A stretch of DNA of 64,000 bases from JAVBMJ01 sp031551275 (GCA_031551275.1 JAVBNX010000009.1:87020-151019), one strand, 5' to 3'; positions 48,850-58,711 are shown, numbered from the stretch's first letter. Translations and numbers: made by a program. Notes: a model not told the origin generated them from the sequence alone.

Positions 48850-49290
48850 ATGAAACGAGTTAAACGGAGATTGTTATTCGTCATGGCGGCCCTCGCATTT
48901 ACCGGTTGCGGTAAAGGCGGCGAACCCGAGCCCACACCCCCGACCGACACCTACGCTGCATTCAAAGCGGACGCCACCCCGCGCTGGGAAAGCGGCACAA
49001 CTGTGGAGTGTAGCGAGCAAAGCACATGGAACTTCGTGACCGACACGGGCGGAAGCCTGTTCACATCGGATAAGTACAAAACCGGCCGCACCTCTGTCGA
49101 CGGCAACCAGTACGAACTGATCGAGTTCAACGGCCCCCCGGCGGTCGGCAACCCCTCCGGCGGGAGTCTGCGCACCCCTTCGGGCGCCACCCCTCTGCAC
49201 CGCCTCGAAATCGTGCAGATTTCGGACGACAGGCTCTGGATCGTTTTCCAACAAACGGCAAATTCGGCAGAGCGAAAAGTAGTTCAATAG
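48850..49290 (+). CDS. Small lipoprotein of unknown function
   Basis: 146 residues. Signal MKRVKRRLLFVMAALAFTGC with lipobox AFTGC, then a Pro/Thr/Glu tether (EPEPTPPTDT) and a small beta-rich domain containing PRWESGTTVECSE and DRLWIVFQQT. It is 25 bases after the secreted repeat protein and probably the last gene of that three-gene unit. The two may form a surface complex. Not recognised otherwise. Confidence 0.7.
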   Translation: MKRVKRRLLFVMAALAFTGCGKGGEPEPTPPTDTYAAFKADATPRWESGTTVECSEQSTWNFVTDTGGSLFTSDKYKTGRTSVDGNQYELIEFNGPPAVGNPSGGSLRTPSGATPLHRLEIVQISDDRLWIVFQQTANSAERKVVQ

Positions 49291-49348
49291 TTTGATTAAG
49301 TATCTTTCGGGTCCCCCTGCGGGTTCCCAAAGGAAAATTGGAAATAAT

Positions 49349-49381
49349 AACCCCACGAGAAGTGTATCTCGCGGGGTTTTT
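49349..49381. terminator. Intrinsic terminator (both strands possible)
   Basis: AACCCCACGAGA (49349-49360) pairs with TCTCGCGGGGTT (49367-49378) at all but one position, with a T tail on the plus strand. Confidence 0.8.
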
Positions 49382-49561
49382 CGGTGTTTGGTAAGGTCTG
49401 GGACAGGGTGTAAATAATTGAACTATAATGCATTGCGTTTGGATTAATTACACAACGAAAAGACTGGAGAAAAACAATGTTCGGTTTAATGTCTATTTAA
49501 GTCTAATTGAAGCGAAACGGATTCAATCGATGCGGGTTATTGCATTGATTGGAAGTTTTCT

Positions 49562-49569
49562 TAATTTTG
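49562..49569 (+). promoter_or_regulatory. -7 box of the SARP-like regulator gene
   Basis: TAATTTTG, 22 bases before GTG 49592, in a spacer of clearly higher A+T. TTG at about 49543-49545 could be part of the -33 element. Confidence 0.5.
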
Positions 49570-49591
49570 TATTAATACTTTATTAATACAC

Positions 49592-51046
49592 GTGAACCGG
49601 GGCGAAAAATACAGGGCGGAAGCGCGACGCAGGCCATTAAGGCCGGTGCTGGCTACGCTGCTTTGCGCATTGGTGTTTCTTCCGCTTTACGGCAGGGCAG
49701 GCGATGCCTCTTCCGGCCGCCTGGCCGACCGGATCTTCGATCCGAAACGTTACAACTATTTCAACGACTACCTGTTGATCGCTTTCGACATCGAGCCGGC
49801 CCATCACTCGAATATCGTGTCGGGCGAACTGCTCGAGATCCGGTCCGACCGGCGGGTCACCCGCTCCCTGCTGATGGAATGGGACGCTTCACGCGGCGGG
49901 ACCGAGGTATTCTTTCATTCCGACCGCAAATTCCGCCGCTATGCGTTCGCGCATATGCGGCTCGACAGCGCGCTGCGGATGGAGATCGCCTTCGATTTCA
50001 GGCAGGATATGGTCACTCTGACCTCTGGGCCGGACACGGTCCGTATCCGGGAGATGAAACTCTCGCGCGACGAGGCCTACTCGTTCGCTTTGTTGCCGGG
50101 GCTTTCGGCCGTCTCGGGCGACATGGGCCCTGAGTTAAAGGTAAAAAACCTTTCGGTACTCTCCGACGCTCCCGGCCGGTCAAAGCGCGTGTTCTTCTGG
50201 TATCTGTTTATTATCGGGGCCGATATCGTCATCTTTTTATTTATCCTCTTATACTACCGCCGGCGCAAACGCAGTGGCGAGGCCGAGCAGGATTTGCTGC
50301 GGGCCAGTTCGATCCATACCGTCGAACTGCCCCGGGCGAGCGCGGTCTATTTGTTCGGGGGGTTGAAGATCTACGACCGCAACGGGGAGGATGTCTCAAA
50401 ACGCCTCTCCCCCATGCTCCGTGAACTGCTCTCGATCCTGGTCGTCTTTTCCGGCCAGGGCGGCGTACCCTCCTCCACGCTCAAGGACCTTTTGTGGTTC
50501 GACATGAGCCCGGATAACGCGCGCAACAACCGTGCGGTCAATTTCCGAAAGCTTAGGATGGTGCTCTCCATGGCAGGTAACATGGAGATTGTGAAGACCG
50601 AAGGCGGCAACTGGAAACTGGAGCCCGGCGAAGTCTTCGTCGACTACCTCTATTATAAGGATATCCTCTCCTCCCCGGCGCCCCTCTCCAGGGAAGACGT
50701 GGAGAAGATCATCTCCCTGGCACGCAACGGCAACATCCTGCCCGAGACCGATTACGTGTGGCTGGATGCGACCAAGGGCGAAGTCTCCGACCAGATCATC
50801 GACCGGCTGCTGCTGTTTGCCGAGTCCGACGCGATCCGGAACAACGCCGGGGCCTACTTCGTGATCGCCGAAGCGATCTCCAAACTCGAAAGGCTCAATG
50901 AAGACGCGTTGAAATTCCGCTGCAAAGCCTACGCATTGTCAGGCCGCCACCAGTCGGCCAAGAACAGCTACGACCGTTTTTGCGTCGAATACAAGACCGT
51001 TTACGGCCAGGATTTTCCCATCCCTTTTACCGAGGTCGTCAAGTAG
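49592..51046 (+). CDS. Membrane-bound SARP-like transcriptional regulator
   Basis: 484 residues from GTG 49592. A signal-like N-terminus, an extracytoplasmic beta-rich domain (about 40-195), one membrane segment (about 199-221, FFWYLFIIGADIVIFLFILLYY), then a winged-helix domain (about 255-345, FGGLKIYDRNGEDVSKRLSPMLRELLSIL and RAVNFRKLRMVL). A helical bacterial-transcriptional-activator-like repeat region (350-484, ending with ALSGRHQSAKNSYDRFCVEYK) completes it. The layout is a one-component sensor with DNA-binding inside the cell. It lies 175 bases before a seven-gene operon and is its obvious regulator candidate. The GTG is used because no ATG lies near the -7 box in frame. Confidence 0.8.
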   Translation: MNRGEKYRAEARRRPLRPVLATLLCALVFLPLYGRAGDASSGRLADRIFDPKRYNYFNDYLLIAFDIEPAHHSNIVSGELLEIRSDRRVTRSLLMEWDASRGGTEVFFHSDRKFRRYAFAHMRLDSALRMEIAFDFRQDMVTLTSGPDTVRIREMKLSRDEAYSFALLPGLSAVSGDMGPELKVKNLSVLSDAPGRSKRVFFWYLFIIGADIVIFLFILLYYRRRKRSGEAEQDLLRASSIHTVELPRASAVYLFGGLKIYDRNGEDVSKRLSPMLRELLSILVVFSGQGGVPSSTLKDLLWFDMSPDNARNNRAVNFRKLRMVLSMAGNMEIVKTEGGNWKLEPGEVFVDYLYYKDILSSPAPLSREDVEKIISLARNGNILPETDYVWLDATKGEVSDQIIDRLLLFAESDAIRNNAGAYFVIAEAISKLERLNEDALKFRCKAYALSGRHQSAKNSYDRFCVEYKTVYGQDFPIPFTEVVK

Positions 51047-51221
51047 GGACAGCCGTTCCTTTTCCCGTATTTTTCCGGAATAATTCCGAAACGGGCCTCG
51101 GCCCGTGAAAAATTATGCTGCGTTAATGCTGCGTTAATCTTTTTGTACACCGGTCTGTTCACTCCTGCCCACTACTTTTATATTAACAAAGGAGCGAATC
51201 AAAACCTAAAACCGCTATACC
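51047..51221. other. Intergenic region before the peptide-harvest operon
   Basis: It holds an imperfect repeat of TGCTGCGTTAATG/TGCTGCGTTAATC at 51116-51140, which could be the binding site for the SARP-like regulator. TTTTTGTACACCGG, then TACTTTTATATTAACAAAGGAG, precede the gene. GGAG lies about 30 bases before the ATG. No strong TAnnTTTG box is seen, but TACTTTTA is close. Confidence 0.35.
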
Positions 51222-53237
51222 ATGAAAAGATTTCCGCAGTTTTTGATCCCCGTCGCCGCGATGCTGTTCGCGCTGGGGTGCGAGACCAACGACGTGGACG
51301 GGGACTCCTCCGGCACGATCGACCCGGACCGCTACTTCATGCTGACCGACGCCGCCTTCGGCGAGTTCCTGGAGTACAACTCGCTCTACCAGACCTCAAC
51401 CAACTCCCTGCCCCCGGGGATCGCCTTCGCGTCCGAGGACGGGAGCGCGTGGTACCTTAATAAGAGCGTCGCCGCCACGGTCACCGGACGTGTCTACCTG
51501 ACCCAGAGCGCAGCCAACATCGCCTCGCTGCAGGAGAAGGGGTACAGCGGGGCCAAGATTACCAACATCGACGGCATCCAGTTCTTTGTCAACGCCACGG
51601 AGATCTATATGACAGACTGCGACGTGGCCGGGGCGTTGGACCTGACCGCGCTTACCCACCTCAAGGCGTTGCAGGCGAGAAGGAACTACATCAACGGTGT
51701 CTCGCTGCCCGCCTCGATCGAGGACCTGCGCATCGAGCCCAAGAGCGGGGCCACCGACCAGCAGAAGCTGACCGCGCTGGACATCAGCCATTGCGCCGGG
51801 ATCAACAACATTTTGCTGGACGGCGCGCTGATCCCCAAAGCCGCCCTGCTGACCCCCGTGACCCCGACCGCCGCGTCGATCGTCGCCTCGCTGACGGGCG
51901 CTTCGGGCCGTCCCTATCCCTGCACCCAGGCGTTCTTCGACAAGCTGGCCGACGCGACCAGCAAGTCGTTCTTTACCGTTCCCGCACCGCCCGTCCCGCC
52001 CGATCCCTACGAGCTCTCCGACGTCAACTTCGCGCTATACCTTAAATATAACGCCGAAGAGGCGGGTTCGCTGCCCGAGGGGCTGATCATCGACGGCGAG
52101 GGCGCCGACGCGGGCAAGTACTTCCTCGACAAGAACCTGACCGCAGGCGTTACCGTCATCGATATCCACCAGAACGGCTCGTGGGACACACCCGTCATTG
52201 CTGCCGGTTACACGATCGCCAAGATCACCAATGTGGACGGTATGCAATTTTTCACCGATGCGACAAGCATCGACATGACCTCGACCCAGGTCACCGGCGC
52301 GCTCGACCTGAGCATGCTGACCGCTTTGACCGACCTGAAGATGAACAACAGCTATTGCAGCTCGTTGAGCCTTCCGGCTTCGATCGTGAACCTTTCCTGC
52401 AATGCCAGCACTGTGGCGGCGGCAGGTAAATTCACGTCGATCGACTTCAGTGCTTGTGACGATTTGGCTTCGGCTACGCTGACCGGACACAACATTGTAA
52501 AGGCCACCGGATTCATCGCGCCCACAGCCCCGGCCAAATCGGGAATCTCCATAACCCTGACCGGAACGGATTACGTGACCACGGTAACTTTCTACAATAA
52601 GCTGAACACGGCCAGCAAAGCCTTCTTTACCGATCCCAACCCCGCTCCCGTGGGCGATCCGTTCTCGATCGTCTGGACCGCCACCGCGACCACCAAGAGC
52701 CTTACCCTATGGGATGCCACATCGTCTTTACCAAGCCTTTTGACCGGAATAGGCATCACATCGAACCCGCAGCTTTTTCGGGGAAGCGGATTCTCCTCCA
52801 CCACCTCCTCAGCGAATGTATTCGGGGGACTTATGGGTTCAAACACTTCCGGCGATGCCGACGACGCCCTGACCAATGGTCATTACTTAACCCTTACGGT
52901 GGTTTGCACTACTACGCCAATCACGTTCAGCGGGATCACTTCGAACTTCAGGAGGTCGGCTTCCGGGGCATCGTCCTGTATTGTGGAGTATAGCCTGAAC
53001 GGAGGAGTGTCATTTACCGCGGTTCAAACGCTGAGCACGACGAGCGGACTTACAAACGATACCTCGTCCGGGAATGCCGTCAGCATCGATCTGTCGAGTG
53101 CAGCCAGCCTGAAAGGAGTGGTCAATACAACGGTCGTATTCCGGTTCGTTGCATATGGCAACAGTGGGAACGGTGGTTTCTACATCGTCAACGGCGATAC
53201 TCCGTTGACCCTTTCGGGAACCACGCCCAAACCGTAG
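51222..53237 (+). CDS. Surface lipoprotein with duplicated LRR-like modules
   Basis: 671 residues; signal with lipobox FALGC. Two copies of an approximately 220-residue module (about 40-260 and 268-485) share Y.LxDxxFxxYLxYN, IAKITNVDGMQFF, GALDLSxLTxL and SLPASIxxL. The last two give a degenerate leucine-rich-repeat stretch. A C-terminal beta-sandwich (about 490-671) may bind a ligand. It likely sits on the outer membrane and captures or presents a substrate for the operon's carriers. First gene of the operon; DcuC follows in six bases. Confidence 0.7.
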   Translation: MKRFPQFLIPVAAMLFALGCETNDVDGDSSGTIDPDRYFMLTDAAFGEFLEYNSLYQTSTNSLPPGIAFASEDGSAWYLNKSVAATVTGRVYLTQSAANIASLQEKGYSGAKITNIDGIQFFVNATEIYMTDCDVAGALDLTALTHLKALQARRNYINGVSLPASIEDLRIEPKSGATDQQKLTALDISHCAGINNILLDGALIPKAALLTPVTPTAASIVASLTGASGRPYPCTQAFFDKLADATSKSFFTVPAPPVPPDPYELSDVNFALYLKYNAEEAGSLPEGLIIDGEGADAGKYFLDKNLTAGVTVIDIHQNGSWDTPVIAAGYTIAKITNVDGMQFFTDATSIDMTSTQVTGALDLSMLTALTDLKMNNSYCSSLSLPASIVNLSCNASTVAAAGKFTSIDFSACDDLASATLTGHNIVKATGFIAPTAPAKSGISITLTGTDYVTTVTFYNKLNTASKAFFTDPNPAPVGDPFSIVWTATATTKSLTLWDATSSLPSLLTGIGITSNPQLFRGSGFSSTTSSANVFGGLMGSNTSGDADDALTNGHYLTLTVVCTTTPITFSGITSNFRRSASGASSCIVEYSLNGGVSFTAVQTLSTTSGLTNDTSSGNAVSIDLSSAASLKGVVNTTVVFRFVAYGNSGNGGFYIVNGDTPLTLSGTTPKP

Positions 53238-53243
53238 GAGATC

Positions 53244-54626
53244 ATGCTGTTATTAGGAGCCATAATTTCGTTGCAGTTCATCGCCCTGACGGCGTGGTGG
53301 CTGTACAAGAAGCACAACCCGCAGGCGGTGCTGTTGATCACGGGCCTTATGATGATGGCGCTGGCCATGATGATGGGCACGTCACAGGTCTCGGTCGCTG
53401 AGTCGACGGGCAGCGCGGTGTTCGACCTGCTGAAGATCGTCAAGGAGACTTTCACCACCAACATCACGCGGGTGGGGCTGATGATCATGACAATCGGCGG
53501 CTACGTGGCCTACATGAAGCACATCAAGGCCAGCGACGCGCTGGTGTACGTCTCCATGCAGCCCCTCTCGCTGCTGCGCAACTACCCCTACCTGGCCGCG
53601 ATCGCCATCATCCCCATTGGGCAGATGCTCTTTATCTGCATCCCGAGCGCGGCAGGGTTGGGTTTGCTGCTGGTCGCCTCGGTGTTGCCGGTGCTGGTCT
53701 CTTTGGGGGTCAGCCGGCTGACGGCCGTATCGGTCATCTCGGCCTGCACGGTCTTCGACATGGGCCCCTCTTCGGCCAACACCGCCAAGGCGGCCGAACT
53801 GGTGGGAATCAATAACATATCCTACTTCGTCGAGCACCAGTTGCCGCTGGCCATCCCGATGACCATCCTTTTGATGGTGTTGTACTACTTCTCCAACCGC
53901 TGGTTCGACAAACGCGACGTGGCCAAAGGCAAAAGCACGTTCGGAGGCGTAATCTCGCGCGAGGAGTTCAAGGTCGACGTGCCTTTGATCTACGCCGTGC
54001 TGCCCGTGCTGCCGCTGGCGCTTCTGATCGTCTTTTCGCGCTACCTGCACCTGTTCGACCCCATCATCGAGCTGGACACCACGACCGCCATGCTGATCTC
54101 CCTGCTGGTGGCCATGCTGTTCGAACTGCTCCGCAAACGCAACATTACCTACTTCCTGGACGGTTTGAAGAGCTTCTGGAACGGCATGGGCAAGGTCTTC
54201 GCCGACGTGGTCACGCTGATCGTCTGCGCCGAGGTCTTCGCCACGGGGCTGATCAACCTGGGCTTTATCAACGCCCTGGTTGAGGGCTCGATGGGACTGG
54301 GGTTCTCCGGGGTCATGGTGGGCATCCTGATCACGGTAATCATCTTTCTGGCCGCCATGCTCATGGGGAGCGGCAACGCCTCGTTCTTCTCCTTCGGCCC
54401 GCTTGTCCCCAACATCGCGGGGCAGTTCGGTTTGCCGGCCTCGGAGATCATCGTGCCCATGCAGCTCTCCTCCTCGATGGGCCGGGCCACAAGCCCGATC
54501 GCGGGGGTAATCATCGCTATCGCCGAGATCGCGGGCGTCCCCCCCATGGAGTTGGCCAAACGCAACCTGATCCCGCTGGGCGCGGCGCTGGTCTTTATGA
54601 TCGCTTATAACTACATCGTGCTATGA
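53244..54626 (+). CDS. dcuC: C4-dicarboxylate carrier, DcuC family
   Basis: 460-residue inner-membrane carrier with about twelve segments. VRLTAVSVISACTVFDMGPSSANT-like residues (SRLTAVSVISACTVFDMGPSSANT in the first half) and the second-half counterpart MGSGNASFFSFGPLVPNIA, followed by MQLSSSMGRATSPIAG, are the DcuC/IT-superfamily hairpins. It moves succinate, fumarate, aspartate or related C4 acids, often as exchangers in anaerobes. Its stop overlaps the isoaspartyl dipeptidase start by four bases (ATGA), an unusual link between the two. Confidence 0.88.
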   Translation: MLLLGAIISLQFIALTAWWLYKKHNPQAVLLITGLMMMALAMMMGTSQVSVAESTGSAVFDLLKIVKETFTTNITRVGLMIMTIGGYVAYMKHIKASDALVYVSMQPLSLLRNYPYLAAIAIIPIGQMLFICIPSAAGLGLLLVASVLPVLVSLGVSRLTAVSVISACTVFDMGPSSANTAKAAELVGINNISYFVEHQLPLAIPMTILLMVLYYFSNRWFDKRDVAKGKSTFGGVISREEFKVDVPLIYAVLPVLPLALLIVFSRYLHLFDPIIELDTTTAMLISLLVAMLFELLRKRNITYFLDGLKSFWNGMGKVFADVVTLIVCAEVFATGLINLGFINALVEGSMGLGFSGVMVGILITVIIFLAAMLMGSGNASFFSFGPLVPNIAGQFGLPASEIIVPMQLSSSMGRATSPIAGVIIAIAEIAGVPPMELAKRNLIPLGAALVFMIAYNYIVL

Positions 54627-55759
54627 AACTGGTAAAGAACGCCAAACTATACTCCGCCCCCAAGTTGCAGGATATCCTGCTCTGCGGCGAACGGATCGCC
54701 GCCGTGGGCGAAAATATCTCCCTCTCGGGGGTGGATGCAGAGGTAATCGACGCGGGGGGCCGGCTGGTCACGCCCGGGTTGATCGACCTGCACGTCCACA
54801 CGATCGGGGGCGGGGGCCAGACGGGCTTTTCATCGCTGGCCCCGGAGGTAAAAGTCTCCTCTCTGGTAGCCTGCGGCACGACCACCGTGGTCGGCACGCT
54901 GGGCACGGACGGCTTTGTCAAGCAGCTGCCCCAACTCTACGCCAAGACCATGTCGCTGAGGGCCAACAAAATTTCCGCCTACATGCTGACGGGCTTCTAC
55001 GGCCTTCCCACCCCGACCCTTACCGAGGGCGTCGCCGAGGACCTGATCTACATCGACCCGGTGATCGGCTGCAAGATCGCCCTTTCGGACGACCGCAGCA
55101 GCTTCCCCACCGAGCAGGATCTGCTCAGGATCATCAACCAGGTCCGCCTCGGGGGGTTTACCTCGGGCAAGGGCGGTGTGATGCACATCCACCTGGGCGC
55201 TTTCGCAGAGGGCATGGAGCCGCTGGTGGAGATCGCCCGCAAGTACCCCACGCTGATAAGCTACATCTCCCCGACCCACACCATCCGCACCGAAGAGCTC
55301 TTCAACCAGGCCATCGGCTTCGCTAAGATGGGCGGCATGATCGACGTGTCGACAGGGGGGACGAAGTTTACCGAGCCCTACAAAGCGATCCTCTACGCGC
55401 TGGAGAAGGGCGCTCCCGTCTCCTCGATGACCTTCTCGAGCGACGGCAACGGCGGCGTGCGCAAGATCGACCCCGCCAAGGGCATCGACACCTACACCCT
55501 GGCCCCGCTGCACCTCAACCTGGAGCAGACGGTCAAACTGATCTCCGAGGGCGGACTCGCACCCGTCGACGCATTCAAACTGCTGACCGAAAACCCGGCC
55601 CGGACGATGAAGCTGAAGACCAAGGGATTCATCAAAGAGGGCTTCGACGCCGACCTGTGCATCTTCAATGAGGGCTACAAGCTCTCCGGGGTAATCTCCC
55701 GGGGCGAGGCCATGATGCTGGACGGCGGGATGCTGCGCCACGGAAATTTTGAACAATAA
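54623..55759 (+). CDS. iadA: Isoaspartyl (beta-aspartyl) dipeptidase
   Basis: 378-residue amidohydrolase that splits beta-aspartyl dipeptides. Metal ligands: His57 and His59 (DLHVH), carboxylated Lys151 (GCKIALSD), His190 or His188 (MHIHLG), His219 (SPTHT) and Asp274 (FSSDGNGG). The overall order matches E. coli IadA (GGGGQTGFSS, TTTVVGTLGTDG, ISAYMLTGFYG). No signal peptide, so cytoplasmic. The aspartate it releases can become fumarate and succinate, which DcuC could exchange. It is the enzyme that gives this operon its likely meaning. Confidence 0.92.
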   Translation: MKLVKNAKLYSAPKLQDILLCGERIAAVGENISLSGVDAEVIDAGGRLVTPGLIDLHVHTIGGGGQTGFSSLAPEVKVSSLVACGTTTVVGTLGTDGFVKQLPQLYAKTMSLRANKISAYMLTGFYGLPTPTLTEGVAEDLIYIDPVIGCKIALSDDRSSFPTEQDLLRIINQVRLGGFTSGKGGVMHIHLGAFAEGMEPLVEIARKYPTLISYISPTHTIRTEELFNQAIGFAKMGGMIDVSTGGTKFTEPYKAILYALEKGAPVSSMTFSSDGNGGVRKIDPAKGIDTYTLAPLHLNLEQTVKLISEGGLAPVDAFKLLTENPARTMKLKTKGFIKEGFDADLCIFNEGYKLSGVISRGEAMMLDGGMLRHGNFEQ

Positions 55760-55771
55760 CAAAACAAGGAT

Positions 55772-57181
55772 ATGAAAGCCAAAATACTCACGGTTCTGAC
55801 CTCCCTGATCCTGCTCAGCACATCCGCGCTCCACGCGCAGATGGACGACGATCTGGAGGCCACCGACCTTCCCCCCGAGGAGGTGATCTCCACCGACATC
55901 GGCCTCGGCTTGGGCAACTACCAGCTGGGCAACGGGGTCTCGTTCGTCTCCAAGACCGACAGCTACCGGATCAACCTGAGCGGTTACGTGCAGGCCTCGA
56001 TGCAGAACACGGCTTACTCCCACGACGATGAGATCTATTCGCGTTTCCGCATCCGCCGGGCCCGCATCCGATTGAACGGCTACGCGCTGGGCAACAAGAT
56101 CCGCTACCGCCTGGGCGTGGACCTGGTCCAGGGCAGCGAGACCGATGAGGAGGGCACGGGCAGTACGCTCTCCGACGCCTGGATCCAATACCGTCCCTTC
56201 ACCAACTCCCGCCTGGCGATCACTTTCGGGCAACGTTCGACCCCCACCGACAACAAGGAGCTGCTGATCAGCACCTACTCCCTGCAACTGGCCGAGCGGA
56301 GCAAGCTCTCGTCGGTCTTCGGGACCGTGAGGGAGGTGGGCCTCTTCGTTGAGGACGTCTGGAAAGTGAGCCGCAACTCCTACCTCAAGCCCGCATTGGC
56401 GATCACCGACGGCAGCGGGGCGATCACCCCGGGCGCCCGTTTGAGCGGCATGAAGTACGGCGCGCGAATGACCTACCTGCCTTTCGGGTTGATGAGGCTC
56501 TCGGGCGAGACCCGCGAGGGCGACCTGGTCTACGAGATCCAGCCCAAACTGGCCCTGAGCGCGGCGTACAGCTACGCCAACAAGACCAGCGACAGGCGCG
56601 GGGGGCGCGACAACGGCACCATACTCTACAAAGCCCTGGACAGCAAACCCAACGGCTACGATCTGCCCAGTATGGGCAAACTGACCGCCGATTTCATGTT
56701 CAAATACCGGGGTTTCAGCTTGTTGGGCGAGTTTGCCAAGACGTGGGCCTACGTACCCTCCTCGATCGCCGTAAGGGTCAGGGCCGACGGCACCACGACG
56801 ACCACCTTCCCCGTCGACCCCGCCACGGGCGAGAACGGCACGGGCCCCGACGACATGGACGCCTACGTGCGCAACCGCATGATGCTCGGCACGGGGTACA
56901 ACCTGCAAGGGGGCTACATGCTGCGCAGCCTCTGGTCGATCGACGCCCGCTACTCCCATTTCGACCCGGACAAGTACTCCTACATGCGCAACAATATGTA
57001 CTACATGCGCAACGACATCTACGACCTGGGCGTGACCAAGTACCTGACCAAGTCCTACGCCGCCAAGATCCAGGCGACCTTCCAACTCGCCAAGACCGAC
57101 GGCGTGTGCCGCGAGTGGAACGGGACCACCTTCAAGGGCTGGGAGAAGAATTTTTACCTCCTGTTCCAACTTGCCTTCTAA
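55772..57181 (+). CDS. Outer-membrane porin (porin O/P-like)
   Basis: 469 residues; signal peptide ends LHAQM. The barrel start INLSGYVQASMQNTAY, the helix/strand RFRIRRARIRLNGYA and the C-terminal strand FYLLFQLAF (aromatic end) mark a phosphate-selective-porin-like channel. It follows iadA in 12 bases and precedes the M14 gene in three. It is predicted to admit peptides or dicarboxylates into the periplasm. Confidence 0.85.
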   Translation: MKAKILTVLTSLILLSTSALHAQMDDDLEATDLPPEEVISTDIGLGLGNYQLGNGVSFVSKTDSYRINLSGYVQASMQNTAYSHDDEIYSRFRIRRARIRLNGYALGNKIRYRLGVDLVQGSETDEEGTGSTLSDAWIQYRPFTNSRLAITFGQRSTPTDNKELLISTYSLQLAERSKLSSVFGTVREVGLFVEDVWKVSRNSYLKPALAITDGSGAITPGARLSGMKYGARMTYLPFGLMRLSGETREGDLVYEIQPKLALSAAYSYANKTSDRRGGRDNGTILYKALDSKPNGYDLPSMGKLTADFMFKYRGFSLLGEFAKTWAYVPSSIAVRVRADGTTTTTFPVDPATGENGTGPDDMDAYVRNRMMLGTGYNLQGGYMLRSLWSIDARYSHFDPDKYSYMRNNMYYMRNDIYDLGVTKYLTKSYAAKIQATFQLAKTDGVCREWNGTTFKGWEKNFYLLFQLAF

Positions 57182-57184
57182 ACC

Positions 57185-58711
57185 ATGAAGCGCATTTTAT
57201 TATATAGCGTAATGCTCCTGCTCCCCGCCCTGTGCCGGGCCCAACAGCCCGGCAAGGTAACCGAGAAGTGGTTCCCCGATCCCGACGTGAAGATCGACCT
57301 TCCGGTCTTCAGCAAGAAATCGGGCTACACCACCCACAAGGAGATGCTGGAGTACATCGACCGGCAGGCGGCAGCGCATCCCGGCCTGATCGCGGTCGAG
57401 TCGGCTGGCAAGACCCAGAAAGGCAGGGATATCCCCCTGGTGACGGTCAAACGCGACGACGGAAAGCAGAATCGTCTCCGCGTCCTCTACTTCGCCCGCA
57501 TCCACGGCGACGAGCCCGCGGGTACCGAAGCCCTGCTGTGGCTGATCGACCGCCTGGCCAACGACCCGGACGCCAACAGGTTGCTCGACAGGATCGAGTT
57601 CTACATCATGCCCATGGTCAACGCCGACGGAACGGACAAGGACGAGCGCGTGACAGCCAACGGGATCGACCTGAACCGCGACCAGAGCAAGCTGGACACT
57701 CCCGAAGCCATGGCCCTGCACGCCGTGGCCAACCGGATCAAGCAGGATATTTCGCTCGACATCCACGAGTACCAGCCCGTCAAGAGCCTCTACTCGGATA
57801 TGGCGCGCAACATCATCAGCGTGCCCTGGGACGTGATGTTCCTATACAGCAGCAACCCCAATACGCCCAAGGCCATCCGCACGGCGGTCGACCAGGTGTT
57901 CCTGCCCCGCCTCGAGAAGGCGATGGACGGCAACGGCCTTACCCACCACACCTATTACACCCCGAGGGAGGACTCCGAAGGCCCGATCTTCAACCTGGGG
58001 GGCTCCTCGCCCCGCTCGACGAGCAACGCGATGGCCCTGAGGAGTTCGATCTCCCTGTTGCTGGAGGTCCGGGGCATCAAGCTGGGCCGCACCTCGATCC
58101 TGCGCCGCACCTGGACCGCCTACCTGGCCGCCCTGGAGGTCGCGCAAACGGCTTTCGACAACGAGGATGCCGTGCGCAAAGCCATTGCCGACGCACAGGC
58201 CGACCGGAGCGACATCGCCGTGAGGTTCAGTTCGAAAAAGAACGACGCCTACCCGTTGGAGTTCCTGGACTACATGAAAAACGCGATGGTTACCCTCAAC
58301 GTCCGGGCCTCGCTGGGCACCGATCCGGCCCCGACCCAGACCCGGCCGCTGCCCGATTTTTACTACGTCCTGCCCTCCGAGGCCAAGGCGGCGGAGGTGC
58401 TCGCCAAAATGGGGATCGAATTCACGCCCCTTTTGGAGCCGGTGATCCGCACGGCCGAGGCTTATACCGTTACCAAACAGGGTACGGAGCGCGAAGCCGT
58501 GGGCGGCGTGTTGCCCGTGACGGTCAGCGTGAAGGTCGAGGCTGCGGAGGTCGACTTCCCCGCCGGGACCCTGGTGGTCCCCACTTCACAGCGTAACTTC
58601 CGCTCCGCAACGGTCCTTCTGGAGCCCGAATCGAGCTGCGGATTCGTCAATTTCCGGGTGATCGCCTCCGAAGAGGGGAAGACGCTCCCCGTTTACCGTG
58701 TCAATGAATAA
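57185..58711 (+). CDS. Secreted M14 zinc carboxypeptidase
   Basis: 508 residues with a signal peptide (ends LCRAQ). Zinc ligands HxxE as HGDE (His107, Glu110) and a third His194 in LDIHEYQP; the catalytic Glu is probably Glu294 in LLLEVRGIKLGR. MVNADGTDKDERVTANGIDLNRD is the M14 substrate region. The last 120 residues form an extra beta-domain. It is likely periplasmic and trims C-terminal residues from peptides. Its position between two porins supports a role in preparing peptides for uptake. Confidence 0.9.
   Translation: MKRILLYSVMLLLPALCRAQQPGKVTEKWFPDPDVKIDLPVFSKKSGYTTHKEMLEYIDRQAAAHPGLIAVESAGKTQKGRDIPLVTVKRDDGKQNRLRVLYFARIHGDEPAGTEALLWLIDRLANDPDANRLLDRIEFYIMPMVNADGTDKDERVTANGIDLNRDQSKLDTPEAMALHAVANRIKQDISLDIHEYQPVKSLYSDMARNIISVPWDVMFLYSSNPNTPKAIRTAVDQVFLPRLEKAMDGNGLTHHTYYTPREDSEGPIFNLGGSSPRSTSNAMALRSSISLLLEVRGIKLGRTSILRRTWTAYLAALEVAQTAFDNEDAVRKAIADAQADRSDIAVRFSSKKNDAYPLEFLDYMKNAMVTLNVRASLGTDPAPTQTRPLPDFYYVLPSEAKAAEVLAKMGIEFTPLLEPVIRTAEAYTVTKQGTEREAVGGVLPVTVSVKVEAAEVDFPAGTLVVPTSQRNFRSATVLLEPESSCGFVNFRVIASEEGKTLPVYRVNE

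Noticed and set aside
54830..57169. Very long minus-strand open frame (779 codons) opposite iadA and the porin gene
   Set aside because: It is antisense to two well-supported genes, has no recognisable motif, and its composition (many Val, Gly, His, Gln) is what a GC-rich gene gives in the reverse frame. No promoter precedes it.
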